DNA from: Bactrocera neohumeralis
Taxonomy: Eukaryota; Arthropoda; Insecta; Diptera; Tephritidae
Assembly: GCF_024586455.1 (NCBI RefSeq)
Contig: NC_065920.1
Coordinates: 49,249,824-49,313,823, forward strand
Reading direction: 5' to 3'
DNA: 64,000 nt
Part shown: positions 22,847 through 34,956 of the stretch, piece after piece
How the letters are laid out: each line of letters opens with the position of its first letter
Numbering within the stretch: position 1 is the first letter of the stretch
Notes under the pieces: model-generated
The model's database searches: none
What the model was told of the DNA's origin: nothing
The model's input: only the letters and a program-made list of their open reading frames with translations
Made by a program: the position numbers and the translations under genes

Positions 22847-24528
22847 GTGGAGCGCCGTAAGGCATAAAAATAGTAAAATCTCGGAACCCAGGGACAGTCA
22901 ATGAATCCGTATAACAAGTGTTTGACTGCATTATTAAAACCTCAAATAAAAAAGTAAAAAAAAAAAATTGGTCGATCTCGATTTTTTTTATTATTATTAT
23001 TTTTTTTTATTTCGTATTATTGTATTGGCTCCAAATTTTTTACTGGAGAATACAATATTATCCTCGTAATGATTCGTTAATCTCATTTTTATTGTTTTAT
23101 CGTCAGGAATATGGTCAATTGTTACAATACTTTTTAATTCTGCCAGTGAAAACTGACAGTCATCGTTTTCTTCAATATATTTGAAAATCTGCTCCATTGC
23201 TGCATCTACTTGTATTGTGACTGGATGAATTTTTTTCCCTCTCGGGGTCTGTTTTACGGTAGTTTTTAAACGCATATAACAATCCGCATGATACTTAGCT
23301 TCCTGAGCTACTAAATCTAACACGCCTACAATTCTTTTATGGATATTGCGACAATATTCACTTCTCTCTTCACTTATCAAATTTAATATCGTTTTCTTGA
23401 AATCAGAAGTAGTTACGTAGCTGATTTGTTGTCTTGACGAATTGGATTTTTTTTTCCTTCATTTCATCCGCTTCTTTTTCACATAAAAAGCACCTATTCA
23501 AAATCAATTGAAGTAGCCGCTCGAAGTTTTTTTAGGTGGAGATCATGCTGGTGTGGTGTTTTTTTTTTTTTAATAAGAAATAATATACCCTTTATTAATA
23601 TATTTTTGCCTGCATACTGAATGCACGTGGACAAATTCGCGAGTATTTAAATACTGAGAAAGTCCATCCGCCCTTTCCGCAGAAGCAGCTTTCAGTGTTG
23701 ATATTCCTCTAGTGATTTTTATAATATCTCCTAGTTCAGAGATTAATTCAGAACAACATCCGATTTGGTCACAAATGAGGCAATCATTACTTATATTATC
23801 ACTATTCGATGGTTCACCCATTTTTATATGAGGCTGTAACAACAAATATTACTAATATTAATAACTAACCTTTATATCATAATGAATGATTTTTATTATT
23901 AAATTCTACTATTACATTCTAACTTTCAAAATCGATCTATTATAAAATATACGATTGAGTATTCACTATTGTTCTGAAAAGCATGTACATAATATAAATA
24001 AAAAACAAATACTTACTATCTATGCCACTATTCTCAAACTTTGTAAAACTCAGTAATGTTCAGTTATTAATTTTCATCACTCTCACTGCACAATAATATA
24101 TATATTAATTGTAAATAAACCATAATTAGAAAATATTTTTTTTCAGAGCGAACAACAACAGCTACGTATTAAGCCTAGCACGTTGCCACGTGTACTATTC
24201 TGTTAGGGCCCGCATTAATAACACTCAACAACTGCTGTTGTCCCCTCTATTCCCCTCCTCGACCTTCATTTTTATATCTGCAGTCCCTTAAGAACTAAGA
24301 TCAAGTTTGTAATAGCTCTTCTTTTTAAAATATAATTTTAAACTATTATAAATCAAAGAAAACTCCAAAAAATTAATAATTATTTATAATAATAATTAAA
24401 AAATTGAGATCGCACAAAATATTTTTTTTAACATTTTTCTATATACTATTAAAAACACATTTCCAAAGTTTTGTAAAGATTCATTGACTGGCCCTGGATT
24501 CCGAGGTATAAACCTTACGGCGCTCCAC
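22847..24528. mobile_element. Unclassified DNA transposon with about 55-base inverted repeats
   Basis: Both ends begin GTGGAGCGCCGTAAGG and, after a short variable spacer, continue CTCGGAA-CCAGGG-CAGTCAATGAATC. The left is 22847-22909 and the right is 24528 back to about 24475. The right copy lacks about ten bases of the spacer. Element length is 1,682 bases. Flanks share TATTA-like sequence (TTATTA before, TATATTA after), too imperfect to fix the target duplication. The interior carries a Cys/His-rich protein gene on the minus strand and no transposase that I recognise. Confidence 0.8.
22997..23845 (-). pseudogene. Cys/His-rich protein carried by the 22847-24528 transposon
   Basis: Two minus-strand blocks form one protein. 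Block 1 (23820-23585) has CLICDQ, then LGDIIKITRGISTLKAASAE, and HVHSVCRQKY. Block 2 (about 23490-22997) has CFLCEKEADEMKEK, then EERSEYCRNIHKRIVGVLDL and AQEAKYHADCYMRL. Paired Cys and His residues suggest two zinc-binding sites. Proteins of this pattern are scattered in expanded families in arthropods and cnidarians; I know no function for them. The link between the blocks (about 23400-23570) has shifted frames and stops, so the copy is broken or needs an intron. Confidence 0.6.
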
Positions 24529-24955
24529 TATATTACATTTTAGTAGTACAGATTTAATGCGCTTTTAGTAGTTCTTAGCAGTACCCTTATATGGGGTTAC
24601 CTTATAATATTTGTGCTAGGCAAATTCGATTGTTGTAGCCTTAGCGATTTAGGAGATATATACATTAAACATTTTAGAAAACGGGGCCACGCCCACTTTT
24701 TCAAATTTTCTGCACACTGGTGTTCCTTGCTACTGCGATCCCCTATGCCAAATTAGAGTTTCATATATATTAGATTTTTTAGTGGCGTTTTGTGGGCGTG
24801 GTAGGATTTCAACTCGTCTCGTAAACCTGATATATATAATATATATGTATATATATAGCCCTATATCTATCTTGCTTAGTTTAGGTGATACGTACAACCG
24901 TTAAGTGGACAAGGCTATTATACTCTGTAGCAACATGTTGCAAGAGTATAAAAAG

Positions 24956-25450
24956 AACGACAAAATTAATATTACAACTCCTTTCCTACAATGTTTGTTT
25001 TCTTATTTCGCCAAAGTGTTCAGAAATATTTATTAGATAATTTAACACGCATGCATACATACATACATATATCGGCAAATCAGTCTCATAAAGTAGCAAG
25101 AATAACGAATCGATAACATAGCGGTGAGAGTTGTAATGCGTAAACACATTTTTGTATGTAATCCAACAACATTTTTTTTTACAAGAGTAAAAATTTATGA
25201 TTTTATGATTTTACAATTGAAACTCGTTCAAAATTGTTTAGCGGTGACACATTTATGGAGCTCTTATCAGTACAAATTTGTTGGGTAGCTTTAGTTTTTG
25301 TTTCAAATATAAAAATTATTGGGTCATAAATTTATGTATATGAGCTATGACTAAGCGTTTAATTTTTTTTTATTCATTTGGTCCATCAACAGTTGTATAT
25401 ACAAGAGTTATGTGTAGCCGAAATACTGTCAGGATCCTATAATTCCGCAC
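24956..25450. other. Intergenic, downstream of TREX-like gene 2
   Basis: AT-rich, no coding signal apart from probable 3' UTR of the minus-strand gene ending at 25451. Confidence 0.35.
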
Positions 25451-28400
25451 CTATAAGCATATTTGCTGTATTTCAGCAAAAGGTGTAGCATAATTTTTTG
25501 CATATTCAGTAAAACTTTCTCCATATACTTGGATTAAACGCATTAGAGCTTCCACATGTGATTCAGTATAAGGCTTTCTTCTATATGAAGTGTTAAAAAA
25601 TCTTTCATACATATTTGTTAAATCATACTTGTTGACCTCTAATTCGTTCGTAAATAGTCTTCGAGAAACTTTTTGTCTAGCGGCTTCAGATGTTGTGGGC
25701 GTTGAATCGTTCGAAATACGACGTTTGACGCCCGTAACTATCGGTCGCTGAGGTGTGGTTTCGTTATGTGCGCGCCAGTCGGTTTTTGTTTCAGCATCAA
25801 GTTGTTCAGCGCGTGTTGGTATTGTCATCAATAGTTGAGTATCTTGTCGGTTATCAGCGTTGGTGATGTTGTTGTTGCTGCTACGAGTATCAGCATTAAT
25901 CTCATTTTCCACCGGTTCAACACAAACTTCAAACATTGTTTGGTTAAATATTTTGACTTTAGCAGGCTCGACCGTCATCTGTTCATCTAACCCACGAAAA
26001 GCAAAAGTAGAGTCCAAGCATAGAGTATTGGGTGGCATTTCCTACATATGTATATTGTAAAAAAATTAAATTAAATTTAATAAAATTAAAAAAATTATAA
26101 ATATTGTATTAATTACAAATAAAATAAAAACAATAAAATCGCTAACTTTGGCTGATCCGTAGCTTTAATATCCGACAGAGATGCATTTGTATAGCACATT
26201 AGGTAGGTATGCTGAACAATATGTTCGAGTCAAATACAATTTTTTCCAAGCACTCTAATACATATGGATATGTGTGTCTTTGTAGAAGATAACTTGTCAA
26301 ATAAAAATTTTTTCCATGCAAAAAATTCATTTGTATGGCAGCTGTAAGCTATAGTAGTCCGATCTGAACAATTTATTCAGAGATTGTAGCGTTGCTTGGG
26401 ACAATCTTGTCAAATAAAAACGGTTTCCTAACAAGAACTTCATTTTCATCGATCAGTTTGTATGATAGCTAGGTATATGCAATAGCGCTCTGATATCGGC
26501 GATATTGGTAAATTAGCAGCTGCATGGGGAGAAAAGGACGTTCGCAAAATTTCCTATACATATCTCAAAAACTGAGTATTTAGTTAGAGTATGTACAGTC
26601 AGACGGACATGACTAATTGACTCAGCACGTCACACTGATCATTTATACATATACATATATACTCCATAGGGTCTCTGACATGCTGTCCTTCCTTCCGTGG
26701 GTTACAAACATAATATACTCTGCTCAGATATAACTAGTAAATAAGATTAGTTACTGGAACACTATTAAAATATAAAACGAATGGAATTGTAAAGAATGTT
26801 TACAATTTTTGTATGACGAAATTTGCGGTACGATGTAATTTTAAGCGATGAAATGAAAAAATTTATATTATTTAACAACGATTTTAAAGCAAAGCTTTTG
26901 AGAACCAACGTTTTACAGTTACACGCGGCTAGATTAAGGCGTTAGGGGTAGTCAGAGTTTTCAATTAATCCATTTTTTAGATTTTCTTAAAGTATAATTA
27001 GGGGACTCATAACTTGTCACAATCATCATAAAATCACAAACTTTAAATGCGTTTTTCTCAAAATTATGTTTTTTGAACTAATGACCACATGTTGCTTGAA
27101 ACCCATTCGGTATACCATATTTGAATGAAATTCTTTCAGACATTTTGGTTTATGTACCATTTTGGTCGAAAACTTTTTGCCATTTTTCCGCTAGAGACAT
27201 TATTCCATTAATGTAAAGCTTTCATCAGTGTAAATTGAACTTTCGAAATTTCCAGAATGGAAGCGAGTGAACCACGAACTAAAAAGCATCGTCTCCATAA
27301 ATTTCAATGGTGGCTTGCGTGACATTCTTCCCATTTTTATACAAAAAATTTCAAAATATAGCTAATTTCTTCATTTTTGAACAGCTGTCACTTTTTTTCA
27401 ACTTCCCCGAATTTAATTTTTTTGGCTAAATGAAGCTTAAAATCTCACCTTTCCCAAACTATATGGTATGACACAATGTGATTGGAAGCACCGGAGATAT
27501 ACGACTGCAACCACGTCTCTTGACAAAACACGAAAAGTCTTTTTCGACTTCCGGGTGATTTGCTCCGCATACATTCATATATCAGCCAATATGTGAGCTA
27601 TCTCAACGAAAGTGAGAGCGCGTACTCATAACAGTGTGATTTTCGAACATCCGGCTGACTTTACTATATATAATCTGATGGGTTTTTAGTATCTGGTATT
27701 GAGAAAAATAGGTAAAATTGGGTCGCTACAACTATGTATACAATATATACAACTATGTATATAAAACGTACATATATATAACGTATAAACGTATACAACG
27801 TACATATATATAAAATTGCTTGGATTTCGATCCTCTGGTTGACGTTTTACAACTTAAATATTTCTGGCTTTGATTCTTGCAAGTATAAAATGTTCGGTTA
27901 CAGCCGAACTAAGCCGTTTCTTACTTGTTTTTCTCAAATTTCTGTCAAGTCAAGTCGAAACCTTATTTAATGCTGCTATGTTTTGACTTTTCTAAAAAAA
28001 AAAAAATAATTTTTTCTGACTACACCTAACCCCTTAAAGGAATATAATAATATTTTACGTACCAATTTAAATTTATCCAGTTTGTGTTTGATAATTGGAA
28101 AACATAAATCCTTTCCACGATTTGCAACCAAGCAAACAGGTTGTTGCAAGTGCTTGATGAAATGTATGAAACTAAGGTAGTCACTCCGTTCTGTTTTGAA
28201 GATTAAATTACATATGTATGTATTTATATGTTTGTGTACATACATATGTATGTATGCTCATATGTAAATATGTGCACTCACCAGTATTTTGCTCGGAATT
28301 GATTGTCAATAATAGCTTATTCAGAACACGCGGTTTTTTGGGAATCATTAATTTTTTTGCACAGCAATGTTTGTTATATATCGGTTTCGTCTCGAGTTGG

Positions 28401-28552
28401 TTATTGGAAATTCCGTACATACAAAATTCGTCAATCGCATCAATTTTATGAAAACGTATCTCCTCATTTGTGTCAAACTTGAGCAACACGAAAGAAGCGA
28501 TCGTGCGTTGCTCGTAATTGCACTGAAAACTCTCTTCCATAATACCGGGCAA
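25451..28552 (-). CDS. TREX-like pseudoenzyme (gene 2), catalytic residues lost
   Basis: Minus-strand exons 28552-28282, 28190-28063 and 26041-25451 join in the same phases as the other two copies and give an uninterrupted 329 residues. The fold is recognisable: FVLLKFDT (exo I site), QQPVCLVANRG (exo II), LCLDSTFAFRGLD and the C-terminal block VEALMRLIQVYGESFTEYAK. Every catalytic position differs from the DEDDh set: D to K25, E to D27, D to C120, H to P290 and D to H295. Exon 2 is also 39 bases (13 residues) shorter than in the paralogues. Yet residues 212-240 match gene 3 residues 215-243 at 25 of 29 positions. Open frame and good splice sites argue against a pseudogene; a binding or regulatory role is inferred. 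A start at codon 5 is also possible. Confidence 0.8.
26124..26745 (+). repeat. Dispersed repeat family B, diverged copy
   Basis: Shares AACAATAAAATCGCTAACTT at its start, the GATCTGAACAATTTATTCAG block and CAGTTTGTATGATAGCTAGG with the copy at 17788. It lies in intron 2 of TREX-like gene 2. Confidence 0.55.
27060..27555 (-). mobile_element. mariner relic, inverted relative of the 28855 element
   Basis: Runs antiparallel to 28855-29290. Shared blocks include, on the plus strand here, CATTTTTGAACAGCTGTCAC, GGAAGCACCGGAGATATACG and the terminus ACGAAAAGTCTTTTTCGAC at its 5' end (27533-27552). On the minus strand it encodes part of the N-terminal transposase region. The opposite terminus is lost. 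It sits within intron 2 of TREX-like gene 2. Confidence 0.75.
27640..27930. repeat. Dispersed repeat family A, partial copy
   Basis: Shares TTTTTAGTATCTGGTATTGA with 7340 and ends GTTTCTTACTTGTTTTT as at 11735. A microsatellite of ACATATATA units is embedded at 27740-27810. Confidence 0.65.
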
Positions 28553-28692
28553 CTAAACTGCAATCGTTGCGAACATCAGCGCGAATGAGTTATTTAATTT
28601 CTAGAGTGAAAGTGTATACCAAACGCGATCGATAGCGGTGAATGAGCTTTGTTTATATGTATAATATATATTAAATTCTGAGAATTTAAATA

Positions 28693-28780
28693 CAGTTGAA
28701 CTTCCATAACTCGAACTTCTATAATTGGAAGTCCTTTATAAATCGAACTCTTATATTGGCAATATCTTTTAGAAGTCAAA
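28693..28780. mobile_element. Candidate pogo-like terminus
   Basis: CAGTTGAACTTCCATAACTC and the following AATTGGAAGTCC-TATAAATCGAACTC resemble pogo/Tigger ends and match 10554. Related inverted bases (CTAACTCGACGTG, ATTCGAGTTAGG) follow at 29390-29435, beyond the mariner insertion at 28855, so the mariner may have landed in this element. Confidence 0.4.
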
Positions 28781-28854
28781 TTTCATAGACATTTGATTGG
28801 CACGTGATTCTCTAAGTCACATTGTTCGGAACAATCCCACTTTGTAAACACATA

Positions 28855-29369
28855 GTCGAAAAAATCTTTTCGTATTTTGTTTATAGTTGTCGTTGCAGTC
28901 GTATTTCTCCAGTGCTACCAATCACATTGTCTCATATCATATAGTTTTGGAAAGACGAGATTTTAAGTTTCATTTAACCAAAAAATTAAATTAAAATCGG
29001 GGAAGTTGTAAAAAAGTTACAGCTGTTCAAAAATGAGTGGAAATAATGAAGAAATTCGCTATATTTTGAAATTTTTGTATAAAAAAGGTATGAATGCCAC
29101 GTAAGTCACCAATGAAATTTGTTAAGTTTAAGGAGACGATGCTGTATCAGTTCGTATAGCACAACAATGGTTCGCTCGCTTCCGTTCTGGAAATGCCGAA
29201 GTTTTGATTTACACTGATGAAAGTTTTACAAGTACACTGATGGAATAATGTCTCGAGCGGAAAAATTGCAAAAAGTGGTCGACCAAAATGGTACATATTT
29301 GTTTATTTACGAGTATTAGTATAAATGAAAAAAAAATAAGTTGATGAAATACGAAAAGACTTTTTCGAC
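28855..29369 (+). mobile_element. Internally deleted mariner (515 bp) with inverted repeats and TA duplication
   Basis: TA dinucleotides at 28853-28854 and 29370-29371 flank the element. Ends are GTCGAAAAAATCTTTTCGTA at the left and, inverted, GTCGAAAAAGTCTTTTCGTA at the right. From 29034 the plus strand encodes a decayed mariner N-terminus: MSGNNEEIRYILKFLYKKGM, then IAQQWFARFRSGNAEV, with stops. The catalytic half is deleted and sequence jumps to ERKNCKKWSTKM-like residues and the 3' end. It is non-autonomous. Confidence 0.85.
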
Positions 29370-31974
29370 TATCCAATATATATAAGTCTCACTAACTCGA
29401 CGTGTTTTTGTGGATTATGGTGATTCGAGTTAGGGCCTTCTTTAGCATATTCTGTACATTCTCAGCGAACTCTGACATGACAACATACAACACAGCGCAA
29501 TTTTTTCGAGCTTCCTACGAAAGTGACTCATACGATCTTGAGCCAAACCATCAACCGTAGATAATGATGGTGTTTCAGTTGCGGAAAACCCCCGCTTTCG
29601 TAAATCCGTTAAAAGGTTTTTTTTTCAAGTTTATCACCGTCTATTGGTTTTCCACTTTAAAAGTAGATAGTATATCGTACTGGCTTGCCACGAATAAAAT
29701 TTTTTGCGGAGTGTGTCTAAAATATTTCACCCATTCATCAATAGACATTTTATCATAACACAAAGCCTATTGCTTTTATTTTCGCGAAATCTGTTTCTCG
29801 ATATAGCGTTAGAAAATATAGGAATACCTACATACATGTGTAAGTTTATGATATCCAGAAGATATCAATATGGCTATGAACTTTTTCATATCTAAAGCGT
29901 CTTGCATATAGTTCAATATACTGTTCAAACATCTATTTGTACTAGAATGAGTTCTCAAGGTTAAGTTGATGGCAGATCGACGATCGCACGTGGACTGGTA
30001 TATGTGTATGGCATCTGGTAAGATTCCCAACCATACAGCATGAACGCCAATAGGTCAATGGCTTGTTAAAACTCCCACAATTGGGGAGAGGCTAGCCTTA
30101 CTGAGGGCGAAGAGTTCACTAGATCTCCTGCGATCAGTCTTGAGACAAAAGGCTTTGCAATTTGGCGACTCTATAATCTAGTTGATCCGGTATGAAGTTA
30201 AAGTGTGTGAGGATATCCGAATGTTCAGATACGCGTTCTTTTAAGAATCCAGAACATAAAGACTCCATAAAACATAATGGGCTTAACTACGGTGTCATGG
30301 AGCCAGAGTACCACTTTCGTTGCGAGACCGATCTCTTAGATCTTTATTTACAAGATCTTGGAAGGAATCACTTCAGAATTACTCAACCAACTTGAAGAAT
30401 ATAATGGGCAGCACTTACGCCAAACGGAAGCTATTGTGCGCTGATTATTGCGGAAACGTTTTGCTACCAATGGCTCATTATCAACCGGATGCCGATCGTT
30501 ACTATCTTGCCATATAGTGTCTATAGCCTCCTCATACCTTTCAAATCTATTGATATTTATTGTTAAAATATTTTCTATTCATTTTCACGAATCTGTAATA
30601 CAAAATAATTTTCAATAATAATTATAACATGTACATATTTGTCCACGGTACCCAACCGAATACAACGAGATATAATTCCCACGACAGCCGGTTCTGCGCA
30701 CCGGAATTGACTCGGATTTCATCCGACCAAGGGCTGTTTTTTCGGCGATCTAACCCCGTTTGGATCAGTAAGTGTTAAGTGTTAGATATATTTCGAAATA
30801 TGTTAGTCTCAATAAACTTGCCTCACCCAGTCCTCCGACACGTACCTTCGAAGTTCACTAACTTTTGAAAAAATTGTCGAATACAGTTCTTTTATTCTTG
30901 TATTACTTGTTCTCAGTTACAATAATCACGAACAAATAACTATTTAAATTTAGACATGTAAGATGGGAAATTGAAAAGAATTATGTTCTCAATCGAGTAC
31001 GGTGACCATAAATGGGTTCTTAACCCTACGTTTATTACTTTTTATTTATGTATTTTTGTTAAGTTCAATATCTTATCTTTAAATAGCCGCATTTTGTAGT
31101 TGTTCACAGCTGTAGCTGTGTAGAGCATTTCTACTTAACAATAATATTCGCACAATTGCGGATGTCGGAAAACCGGTGAATCAATTAATTTTGTATACAC
31201 TCGTTGCCACGTAGAACTTACCACTCAAAATTTTCAAGTGTTGTGCATGTTTGACAACACTTTATAGCGGTAATTTTTGCGGTACAGAAATTATTTGTTT
31301 AGAAATAAGTTAATGACATGTTATTTATCAAAAATATTAAAAATTCAAAACGAGACACATTCAGCTATAGACAAAATCATTTGAAATTGAAGAAAATCCC
31401 GAATGTACATTAGAGCGGGTCGATTTTTATATATGGGTTTAAAACCGATTTCATGCCAGCGATTTTTTAAGTGAGTTTTAGTTTTTCGGGATTATTAAAA
31501 ATTCCTCAACAGTTTTTGAGATATCAGATCGGACAACTATATCACATATCTCCCAAAATAATGCCAGAAAATATAAGAGTCTTTTTCAAATGACAGTTTT
31601 CTCAATGTCAGGTTAGCCAACCGTCAGTTAAGTTCTGGTTAAACAAAAAGATTCTTTGCCGAAAGGAGAACTAGCTTAACTGAGAGATGGCTACTGACCA
31701 GAAAATGGCTCTAAGTGTTGCTTAAAGCAATTGTGATGGTTGAAATCGAACTACAGTCACACCTTCTTCTCCTATAACAAAATATTTAAGTTCCACTAAT
31801 GAATGTATCAGAGTAAAGCTACGCACGAATTTTGCCCAGCATACAATCAAAAATTATTCATACTGGTTCAAAACTATTCAAACCCCCTATTGCGAACTTT
31901 TTATGGAATATATATAATATATATAATTATAGGGCAATCTGTGAGAAATATTATTGAAACTTAGTGAGTATCCT
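29370..31974. other. Intergenic DNA with unidentified repeats
   Basis: No supportable gene. Bases about 30280-30530 and 30640-30840 look like decayed coding sequence (for example CGGTTCTGCGCACCGGAATT, then TCATCCGACCAAGGGCTG); I believe these are retroelement-derived but cannot name the family. Remaining sequence is AT-rich. Confidence 0.3.
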
Positions 31975-32470
31975 TCTTCTTCTTTATTGGCGTAGACACC
32001 GTTTACGCGGTTATAGCCGAGTTCGGAATAGCGCACCAGTCGTTTCCTTTTTTCGGTGATTGGCGCCAATTGGATATTCCAAGTGTAGCCATGTCCTTCT
32101 CCACCTAGTCTTTCCAACGGAGTGGAGGTCTTCCTCTGATTTCCCCGGCAGGTACTGCGTCGAATACTTTCAAAGCTGGAGTGTTTTCGACCATTCGGAC
32201 AGCATGACCTAGCGAGCGTAGTCGCTGTATCTTATTTCGCTGAATTATGACAATGTCATCGTATATCTCGTACTGCTCATCGTTCCATCGACTGCGGTAT
32301 TCGCCGCTACCAATGCGCAAAGGACCATAAATATTCCACAATACCTTTATTTCAAAAATTCGTAATGCCGACTCATCAGATGTTGTCATCGTCCAGGCCT
32401 CCGCACCATATAGCAAGATGGGGATGATGAGTGACGTGTAGAGTTTCGTTAAGAGAGGAACAAAGACCAG
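31975..32470 (-). mobile_element. RTE-like element, 3' part
   Basis: Begins with the TTCTTCTTTATTGGCGTAGA 3' signature. The minus-strand frame (32470 to about 32120) gives LYTSLIIPILLYGAEAWTMT, then TSDESALRIFEIKVLWNIYG and RWNDEQYEIYDDI. It continues with IQRLRSLGHAVRM, then a proline/arginine end (RGRPPLRWKD), the conserved C-terminal block of this family. The sequence upstream is truncated near 32450. Confidence 0.88.
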
Positions 32471-34956
32471 AAAGACATCTGATAATAATATGTATGTGTA
32501 CCAAAAATGGGTGAATCGGATCAATAATAATCCCTTACTCCCCATATACCAAATAGAGAAATGTGCGAATTTTTTCTAAAAACGGTACGTCTTTGTGCCT
32601 AAAATGAATAAATTCGGGTGAAAACTTGTCCTTGACCCCATACAACTAATATTAGGATTCTTAAACATCGGGTTGACATTATCTTGGGTATAATAGTGAT
32701 GGTATGTGAGGTACCTTAAGAGGGTAGTATGGTAACAATTTTTCAAAACATCGAAAAACTGATTATTTTAAACCTTAATAATAATGTAGAAACTTCCTTT
32801 GACTCAGATGGTGACGGTCGCGACGCTCGAATCGCACAGTTGGTGATGTTTAAACGCGATTTTCTCGAAACAGTGTTTTTTGATCTGGTTACCACGACTC
32901 CAGCTAACCTCCTTGGCCGATTTGTCTAATTTTTTTTTTTTTTTTTGAATTTTCAGAAAAGATTTGGCTATGTAATGTCCTATAATATATATGTATATCT
33001 ATAATATAATCATCATTGTTAATAGATATTTGACAACATTATGACACATTTAATAACAAAAATCAGGCGAAAAAAACAAAAAAAAAATTAAAAGTTGTAC
33101 TATTTGTTTATTTATCAATGAATTGTTTCAGTCGAAGGTCATTAGATAGCTTTTTAAATGTACTCTAAAATAAAATGTATCCCATTTGTTTCAGATCATC
33201 CACAATGAAGATATCGTGGGTACCACTTTTAAAGATGGCATCTTCCGGCCCCCATTTCTCCACCGGATACCAAAAAATTTGAGAAAAAAAATTTTCTCAG
33301 TATTATATTACATGTAGAATAACATATGAAAAACTTGAACTTTCAAATAAAAATTTGTGTGAGAAAAAACTATACTACCCTCTTCATGAAACTCAGAGAC
33401 CAACTTTTTCTGCTAATAATAACCTTTAATGGCAAAAATAGAAAAACCGGTTAAATACTACCCTTATCTCTCATATACCGAATATAATAATATAATTTAC
33501 ACTTCCGGTTGGCTTTCTGCCGTATTTATCGGTCAAAGTGTAAGATATATTTACAAATTTAATTAAACACTTATTGGATATATGTATATTAGTTTAATGC
33601 CCCCATATACTACATGCTTGTATATGTTGAATATGACGATCAGTGTACGAGTGTTATATATTTATCAGGCGGTCAATTTTTCTGCCCTCAAAATAGCATA
33701 CATATATAAAGGTTTCCCACTTTCCACCTGATTATACGAATTTTCAATTCAATTAAATTTTCAATTTCAATTGAATGGGGGGGCCGTCGCCCCGGGCGCA
33801 ACGTCGTGGGGGCGGCAAAACGATCTTCGCTGTTTTTTAATATTCAGAAAAATACTTCACTTACTTACTTTTTACAAAATTTATTATAAAAGATAAAGAG
33901 TTGTACACTCACAATGTAATAATCTGAATGTACCAAATACTTTAATTTCTCCAAATTTTCAAAAATGGTATTTAAAAACTTCAATTCGGGCAAAAATTCC
34001 TGCAAATTGTGTCAAAAGTGTACAAGATATTGGGCGAAAATTGGTTTTTTCTATGGCTTTTAATAAGATGTCTTCTAACTTTACTATCAATTTCTTCAAA
34101 AACCGTATTGTGAGAATTTGGTAACTTCAGTATTTGCGTGGCTTCTAGTTCCTAAGTTTTAGATACTTAATATCGAAGATATTTTGTAAAAATTCACCTT
34201 TGTTCGAACCACCTCATGAAACTTGTAGGTAGGCTGATAAGGGGGGCGGCGGAACATCCTTGGCCCCGGGCGCCCGAAGTTGTAGCTACGCCACTGAAAC
34301 TAATAAATGTTGAATTTTTCTCAATATTTTTTGATACGAAGTTTTACCAACAGCTGAAGGTATTTCCCCGTCTTTGATCCTTGTAAGTTTAAAGTTTAGC
34401 CCTTCTTTACTTGTTTTATTTGTCAAGATATCTTCACAAAAACTTGCATAGATTACTATCCAAGGCAGCGCTATATTCTCCGAATATATTGTTCAGATCG
34501 CATCGAGATCTTTATGCTATAATAGCTTTATGGCATAAAAGAAATGCATATGGGAATATGCAGTTTTCTTGTTTTTGATAGCGAGTACATCAATAAATTC
34601 TAAGTGTGTCGAATAATTACATTATTATCACAATGAAGCAAACTGACATTATCTCTCTTGATCCTAGTACTCTTTTGGGAAACCTAAAAGAGTTGTATTT
34701 GAATATAGTATTGGAAGAATGATACACTACGTCCAGGTTTTTCTTCGCAAACACATTAGTACGTTTTATTACTACATCTTCTTAATGTCCAAGGTATCAA
34801 AACATGGTTATTTATAATTCCATCACTGGTCCATAATGATTACATCATTTTTAGCTTCATAATAAAATAATAGCATGCTTAACGTATTATATTGGTTGGT
34901 TAGTTGGGCAAACAGGTATGTATGTATGTCGAATTAATTTCATAGCGTATTTTTTG
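32471..34956. other. Repeat-rich intergenic DNA
   Basis: Includes a repeat with GATGGTGACGGTCGCGACGC, then TTTAAACGCGATTTTCTCGA (32805-32880), whose second part is echoed at 27045-27075; this kind of sequence recurs in insect genomes. A GC-rich patch is listed separately at 33775-34296. A partial family B copy lies inverted at 34410-34560. No gene is supportable. Confidence 0.4.
33775..34296. mobile_element. Putative hAT-like non-autonomous element with GC-rich ends
   Basis: Two GC-rich islands (33775-33825 and 34238-34296) stand out in AT-rich DNA. Each contains GCCCCGGGCGC. The right end, read inverted, is CAGTGGCGTAGCTACAACTT, a terminus typical of hAT-like elements that I recall from many animals. 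The left terminus is degraded and no target duplication is clear. Confidence 0.45.

Larger units (their letters stand above)
22260..24955. repeat. Dispersed repeat family A copy split by a DNA transposon
   Basis: The left part (22260-22846) and right part (24529-24955) match consecutive pieces of the copy at 48255-48930. Examples are GGAGGTAAAATTTAATGTCT at 22801 and 48531, then GTAGTTCTTAGCAGTACC at 24570 and its counterpart at 48580. The right end finishes in TTGCAAGAGTATAAAA. The interruption is the inverted-repeat element at 22847-24528. Confidence 0.75.

Noticed and set aside
25451..28552. TREX-like gene 2 as a plain pseudogene
   Set aside because: No stop or frameshift in three exons, canonical splice sites, and a strongly conserved internal block argue for a retained function.
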